From the NCBI GenBank assembly GCA_014529385.2, contig CM043964.1, positions 5,923,997-5,983,996 of the forward strand: a stretch of DNA of 60,000 nt. The letters are read 5' to 3'. A program made the translations under genes and the position numbers. The stretch is from Adiantum capillus-veneris (taxonomy: Eukaryota; Streptophyta; Polypodiopsida; Polypodiales; Pteridaceae). Below are positions 55,013-60,000 of this stretch, piece after piece. Position 1 is the first letter of the stretch. Each line of letters starts with the position of its first letter. The notes below the pieces were generated by a model that worked only from the letters and a program-made list of their open reading frames with translations, was not told the origin of the DNA and made no database searches.

Positions 55013-55887
55013 ATGCAGGAGCAGCATCCAAACAGTCCATGGTTGGAGGAGCAGTTACAGCAGGCTCGACAGGAGCTTGCTTGCACAGAGGAGAGCCGCC
55101 ATGAGTTTGCCTTTCACCGACAGGCATCTCAGTGGACTCAGGTAGGTGATAGAGTGACAGGTGCCTTTTTTGAGACAGTAGGACCTCGGCACTCGCATGC
55201 CAAGGTCACTCAGCTGAGGAGACCCCATGGGTCAGTTGCTTGTGATCCTGAGGATATGCGTGCAGTTGCTACTGACTTTTACCGTGAGCTACTGACGGCT
55301 GAGCCCCAGCCAGAGAGACATGATGCATGCAGGGAGCAGGTTTGGGCGCAGATGCCTTGCCTTGTGACTGAGGAGATGCGCCAGAGGCTGGAGATACCTC
55401 TTCAGCTTGAGGAACTGCACACGGCTCTTAGGGCCCTTCCTCGTGGTAGCTGTCCACGTGAGGATGGGGGCTGACTCCCAGCTTCTTCTTGGAGTACTGG
55501 GACTTGCTTGGCCCAGATCTTTGTAGTGCCTTTCAGTACATTCTGCACACAGGAGTGATGCCGGATAGCATGAGTGAGAGCCTGATTTACCTCATTCCAA
55601 AGGAGGGTGGCTCCTTGGATGAGATTCGACAGTGGCGCCCCATCACCATCCTCAACTCAGCCTACAAAATTCTTGCCAAGGCTCTGAGTTTGAGGATTCA
55701 GCCACTTTTGGAGAGCCTTATACATGGGACTCAGACAGGTTTTGTCAAGGAACGCAGTATCCTTGACAACATCTTCACTTTCTGGGAGGCTTCTGCCCTG
55801 GCACGTCTCCGTGGGGAGGACCTTGTGATTCTTCTTCTCGATTTTGAGAAGGCATACGATAGAGTTGACTGGGACTTTAATTTCTAG
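55013..55887 (+). pseudogene. LINE ORF2 linker and RT N-terminal half, right arm
   Basis: Linker frame 55013-55474 is followed, after a frame change, by 55489-55887: HTGVMPDSMSESLIYLIPKE, RQWRPITILNSAYKI, TGFVKERSILDN, then WEASALARL, where the left arm has a stop, and the intact motif A LLLDFEKAYDRVDWDF. A frameshift immediately afterwards ends the frame at 55887. Confidence 0.88.
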
Positions 55888-57361
55888 AGGGCACGCTTCG
55901 CAGGATGGGCTTTTCAGATGCTTGGATCAGAGGGGTGTCATCTTTGTACAGACAGGCTCATAGTCAGGTGCTTTTGGCAGGAGGTAGAGATGAGCGCTTC
56001 ATGCTCACATGATCGGTCAGACAGGGTTGTCCTCTTGGCCCCTTTCTCTTTCTGTTCTATGAGGAGGCGATGAGCAGATTTTTGGTGTCACAGCAGGTTG
56101 GTTTGAGGGGCTTATCACTCCCGATACGGGGAGATGAGCTTCTGGACGCTGAGTTTGCCGATGACTCAGCCTTGTACTTAGAGGGCCAGGAGGCCAATTT
56201 ACACAGGTGTGGGCAGGCTCTTGAGACCTTCTGTTGTGCATCGGGCGCATTGATCAACTGGAGAAAGACAGTGGCTTTCTCGGTTGGCAGTGCTCTTGTG
56301 CCAGAGTAGATGCTAGGAGAGGGTTTCAGGTGGATTCCCCCAGGGCTGCAGTTCGATACTTGGGTTGTCAGGTTGGTTTGGATTTGTCCCCCGAGCAGCA
56401 GATTGCTCCTCTTCTCCTGTCCATCAGGAGAAAGCTGTTACACTGGAGCTCAACACGACTTTCGCTGGCTGGTAGAGTAGTAGTTGCCAACCAGGTGTTG
56501 TTGGCAACTATGTGGTACATCACTTCTTGCTGGATCTTCTCGAGTTCTTGTATCAGCCAGGTAGAGAGGCTGATCAGGAACTTCCTTTGGTCAGGTCGCG
56601 ACACTCAGGTTGCCCGAGCCAAGGTGGCTTGGTCGGTCATCACACTTCCTTGTTCTCAGGGAGGGCTTGGGATCATTGATCCAGCACAACACAACAAAGC
56701 CCTTCTTGGGAAGTTCGTCGTCAGAGGACTTCTTCCAGGCGAGGAGCCCTGGAAAGAGTTCTTGCTGCAGAGGCTTCGTGCCAGGGTGCCTCAGTCAGGA
56801 GGCCCTTGGCAACCTTCGACCAGATGGATCTTTACAGAGTTGCGCCGAGTTGGTTTGAGCAGGAGACTGGAGGACCGATTCGCTGTGAGTTTGCTTCGCT
56901 CTTGGGAGCTCTTACGGCGTGGCCTAGAGCAGAGACAACCGACATGCACGGAGGAGCGCCTACGACAACCCCTCGTCTGGAACCCCATGGTTAGCACTCA
57001 GAGAGGCCACTTGGTTGGGAGTAGGCCTCATGTTTCATGGGGTCCCATGGCAGCAGGTCCAGCGCGCTCTCTAGGTGACTGGCTAGAGTTCATAGGTTTG
57101 TCAGAGGAGGTGCAGGGTGTCCAGCTACAGGGCATGAGAGGGGTTCAGAGCATGTGTCAGTACATCTCAGAGTCACTTACAGCTGAGTGGCTCACGCCTC
57201 TCGAGCCAGTAGCACCCCGATGGATGGGAGCCTTCACACGACTCGAGGTTCTCATCTCAGTCAGGGCTTGTTCAGAGACTGTCCCAGCCCAGTTCTTTGA
57301 GCTTCAGGGTGGGGGACGATTACAAAGAGTTACAGTAGAGGCCCCGCAGGTAGCAGAGTGA
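55888..57361 (+). pseudogene. LINE RT C-terminal half, right arm
   Basis: After the frameshift the RT continues in pieces: VRQGCPLGPFLFLFYEEAMS, then EFADDSALYLEGQEANLHRC (active site), then from 56234 LGCQVGLDLSPEQQIAPLLL, WSSTRLSLAGRVVVANQVLL, QVERLIRNFLWSGRD and onward to a stop at 57359-57361, where the left arm has Cys or Tyr. Confidence 0.88.
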
Positions 57362-58430
57362 TGTTTCCAGAGGATCCGAGTTGTGGGAATCTGTGGGAGG
57401 ACTTGCGTCATAGACCCTGACCCAGCAGCTCTCGAGACAGGACACTGTAGTCTATGGGCTTGTGAGTGTTGTCCACCAGCACGAGTACAGTGGGATCCTG
57501 GTGAGTGGCTATGGAGGGACCCCTTCTCTTCTGCAGACCGCCTAGGAGTCCCTTTCTTTCAGTACACTGTTCGGCTTGGACGTCATATACTTGCAGCGTA
57601 GAGAGAGGCCCGCCCCGCTGCAGCACGTCATTGGCAGGAGGAGGGTCTCACAGTTGAGTTCTTGGAAGCTTTTTGGCAGAGGCTGTGGGACTCCAGACAG
57701 CCGAGGCGCGTCACTTTGTTCTAGTGGTTGGTTGCACACAGAGCCACAGCAGTAGGGAGCTGGCTTGTGCATAGTGGTCTCTCGGCCGCATGTACAACAT
57801 GTGACCAGTTGGTGGAGAGTCAGCGACACTGTCTTTGGGACTGTCCTTCGGCCCAACAGGTGTGGCTACGAGTTCTTCGGCTGATGCCTGCCCTCTCCGC
57901 GGCTCGACAGTACACTTGGGGGGCAGCGGCTTGGTCCACCCTCACGGGCCCGGCACTATAGTTTGAGCTATCTTCCACCAGCAGGATGATAGTGATATAG
58001 GGGGGGCGACCTGCACTCCAGCCTGCTACAGACTTTACTCCACAGGAGTGGTGCAGTGAGAGAGAGGAGTGTTGGGAGCTCATCAGCGGCCTAGCTCTTT
58101 GGTTCATCTGGCGGGCCCGATGTTTCTGCATCTTTGAGGCTCGCCCTGTGCCGCCAGCAGAGACTGTTCGTGACTTTTGGCTAGAGCTGATCCATACTCT
58201 CAGAGGACAGCTTGAGGGACTACAGGGCAGCTCCGACCACAGGCGGGAGCGCCGCGAGGCTTTCCTTCGACTCTGGCGCCCTAGGCCTTTCTACACCATG
58301 GTCCAGGGGGTGCTCAGATGGCACTACTGTCCACCTATGTGGCTCTTCCCTCCTCCCATTTCTTGATTTAGCCCCATTGTATATATGCTGTTTTTTCATT
58401 GGGAGAGTCTCCCCATCATGCTTGTTGTAG
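57362..58430 (+). pseudogene. LINE ORF2 C-terminal region, right arm
   Basis: It matches 48574-49640 of the left arm. The zf-RVT motif is CTTCDQLVESQRHCLWDCP. Stops at about 57599, 57721, 57958 and 57998 replace Gln or Trp codons of the left arm, several being C-to-T or G-to-A changes typical of methylated-cytosine decay. Confidence 0.85.
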
Positions 58431-58595
58431 CCCTCTCTTGCAGAGGTGGATGTAGCCCTATGGGCAGTTTTCATTAACTAATAGAAGGATCTTTTTCTTG
58501 AAAAAAAAAAAGAGTTATGCAAGGTGTTTCTGCAGCAACATTTTTGAAGTGAATAGGTTCGGGAAAGTTGACTCTCATCTCTTATTTTACATAAA

Positions 58596-58952
58596 ATGTC
58601 TTCCGGCACTCGCAAGGATTCTTCTTCTTCAACAAGGTCCACAACCATTTTAGAAAATAATCCAAAATCTCCTAAGTGAGGAGATAGCAACACAACCACT
58701 CAACCAAGGACATTGGAAACCATGATCATGGCATACTTGGTATCATTGCAAGAGACCGTAAACAAACAAGGTGAAGACTTACGTGCACTTGCAATGGAGA
58801 ATGGCACCCTAAGGGTTCTTGTGGTTGAGAATGAGAATCTCAAGAGGACACTTGAGATACAAACAACACGTTGGTGCAAGCAAAGTTGTGTTAATCTAAA
58901 ATTGGTGCCAAACAGTGCAAAGGATGCCTACATGTGTGGGTCCAGATGTTAA
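58596..58952 (+). pseudogene. Gypsy gag-like N-terminal fragment
   Basis: From ATG at 58596: MSSGTRKDSSSSTRSTT, a stop near 58677, then METMIMAYLVSLQETVNKQG and a coiled-coil-like stretch ALAMENGTLRVLVVENENLK, ending in Cys-rich sequence at 58950. Polar/Ser-rich starts followed by a coiled coil are usual for plant gypsy gag. No core gag domain follows. It lies directly after the poly(A) of the right LINE arm, so the LINE pair sits next to or inside this element's leader. Confidence 0.45.
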
Positions 58953-59832
58953 AACTGCTATGTAAGGCCTGGGTAGGCAAAGGCCAATGGAAATGTATGT
59001 ACAATGCAATGTTTTGGGCCAGAAAAGTTCCAAAGATATCCAAAATGGGTGGCAAGTCGAAGTGTTCAAGGTGCTATTTTGGTGCCCTGGAATGTAGTGC
59101 TCAAGATTCTCTAGAAGCTCATTTAAGCGACTCATCAAACGGAGCCACGATGTGAAAGATATGGAAAGTTTTACAGATCCCCGGTGGATAGGGCAAACAA
59201 AGATAAATAGCCAAACTTGAGGTCAATGGAAAGGAATGAAGCGCTCAAGATGTGGAGCATGTTGATCTTTTTGGATTGTTAATCGGGTCTCGAATGGGGA
59301 AGTTATGACATGGGAAAGATTTGTCGAGGGTCGGGTGTGTGCCAATTTAGTTGCGTTGGTAGGATATCCGACATTGATTTTTTTGGGCTCGCCAAGATTC
59401 CAAAAAGGTTGCATGCAATGGGTGGAGTTGGCTGAAATTCATGGTTTATTGATCGAGGGCATGGACACCGAGATACATTTAGTTCGAGTTAGCAAGCAAT
59501 TACGACGGGAAGGGATCATATGTTTTGTTTTTCCATTTTTGGGCATGTTGTCCAAGGCCATGGTGTGAAACAGTGGAGAAGACCGGGGATTTTGAAGCTA
59601 ATTAGTGGAGCTCCCTTGTGAGGTGATCATAAGATTTATTTGGCAAACCTAGCCAGATGCGAGTGTCGATGTTGTGAGAAGCTCCTTCTATGAAAAAAAA
59701 GAACTCCTTGGTTGTATATTCAAAAGGAAAAGGCTAAAGGAAAGAAGGTGAAGTTCCAAAGTTAAAAGGGAAAAAAAATAAATAAAGTAAGAACTCACAA
59801 AAGCATAAAATCTTGTAGAGAGTTGTAGCCAC
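58953..59832. other. Unassigned sequence
   Basis: Frames such as 59305-59568 (RVCANLVALVGYPTLIFLGS) show no recognised domain. It may be captured or deleted internal sequence of a gypsy element. Just before the LTR there is no polypurine tract like the one at 2780. Confidence 0.35.
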
Positions 59833-60000
59833 TCTCATAATAATCAATATCTAATTCTCATAAATGATTTTCTCATGTTAAATTGATCATTTAATATGGG
59901 GAAGTGCCAGGGGAGAAAACGCTAGAATATTGGTTAAGCTAGCAGACTGGCTAGAGTAGGGATCCAAAGGAGGGAAAATAGGGATCCAAAGGGGGGCCAT
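59833..60000 (+). mobile_element. Start of a chromovirus LTR, runs off window
   Basis: The sequence tctcataataatcaatatc followed by aaatgattttctcatgtta and gctagaatattggttaagct matches the LTR start at 35046 (minus strand) and 2792 (plus strand). The expected TG start reads TC. It continues to the window edge. Confidence 0.8.

Larger units (their letters stand above)
53502..58511 (+). mobile_element. LINE (plant L1-type), right arm of palindrome
   Basis: A 5,010-bp mirror copy of 48492-53487, ending in 11 A residues at 58501-58511. Order: ORF1 remnant, endonuclease, RT, zinc-binding C-terminus. It carries more stops in the C-terminal part and a frameshift right after RT motif A, whereas the left arm carries other lesions. 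Confidence 0.95.

Overview
This window is plant nuclear DNA, most likely from a fern. The evidence is: degraded PLS-type pentatricopeptide (PPR) modules with the fern-style motif spacing; a CYP72-clan P450 with GT-AG introns; Ty1/copia and Ty3/gypsy chromovirus elements using the tRNA-iMet primer site; plant L1-type LINEs; and many long (TG)n(GA)n microsatellites, which are common in homosporous ferns such as Ceratopteris. I cannot name the species from sequence alone. No intact host protein-coding gene is visible. The window is a retrotransposon graveyard with pseudogenes between the nests.

Layout. 1-2862 is a rearranged chromovirus (LTR part, chromodomain tail, polypurine tract, start of the next LTR) interrupted by a CACTA-like non-autonomous transposon (1051-2388). 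2927-4791 is a broken copia pol. 5053-8155 is a second gypsy lineage with an unassigned small ORF ahead of gag. 8160-11990 is a decayed PPR gene or gene cluster split by a 787-bp solo copia LTR. 12087-13075 holds a 228-bp copia LTR and a microsatellite block. 14080-14610 is a pseudogene resembling the histone-acetyltransferase subunit EAF6. 16714-19343 is a five-exon P450 pseudogene. 19344-31140 is mostly AT-rich and repeat-poor, with LINE and SINE remnants, an unrecognised exon-like stretch (24700-25820) and an F-box/LRR-like pseudogene (minus strand, 29571-31140).

33720-38405 is a chromovirus on the minus strand (LTR, chromodomain, integrase, RNase H, RT). It is cut at 38406 by a minus-strand copia element of the 228-bp-LTR family; a second copy of that family sits at 41071-43171. 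A different copia (LTR 43172-46989, primer site, gag to 47916) follows. Its 5' LTR contains a 3,075-bp insertion (43553-46627) with a clean GCTAC target duplication, built from inverted LTR pieces.

The most striking structure is a palindrome of about 10 kb at 48492-58511. Two LINE copies of about 5 kb lie head to head around a 14-base spacer (53488-53501), with their poly(A) ends pointing outward. The arms differ by a few percent and carry different inactivating changes, so the structure is not a trivial assembly fold-back. The right edge (58512-60000) has a gypsy-like gag start and the start of another chromovirus LTR.

Read together, the window records layered insertion: chromovirus, then copia and CACTA, then copia into copia, then a composite inverted-LTR element into a copia LTR. 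Tandem duplication and point decay are superimposed on this.
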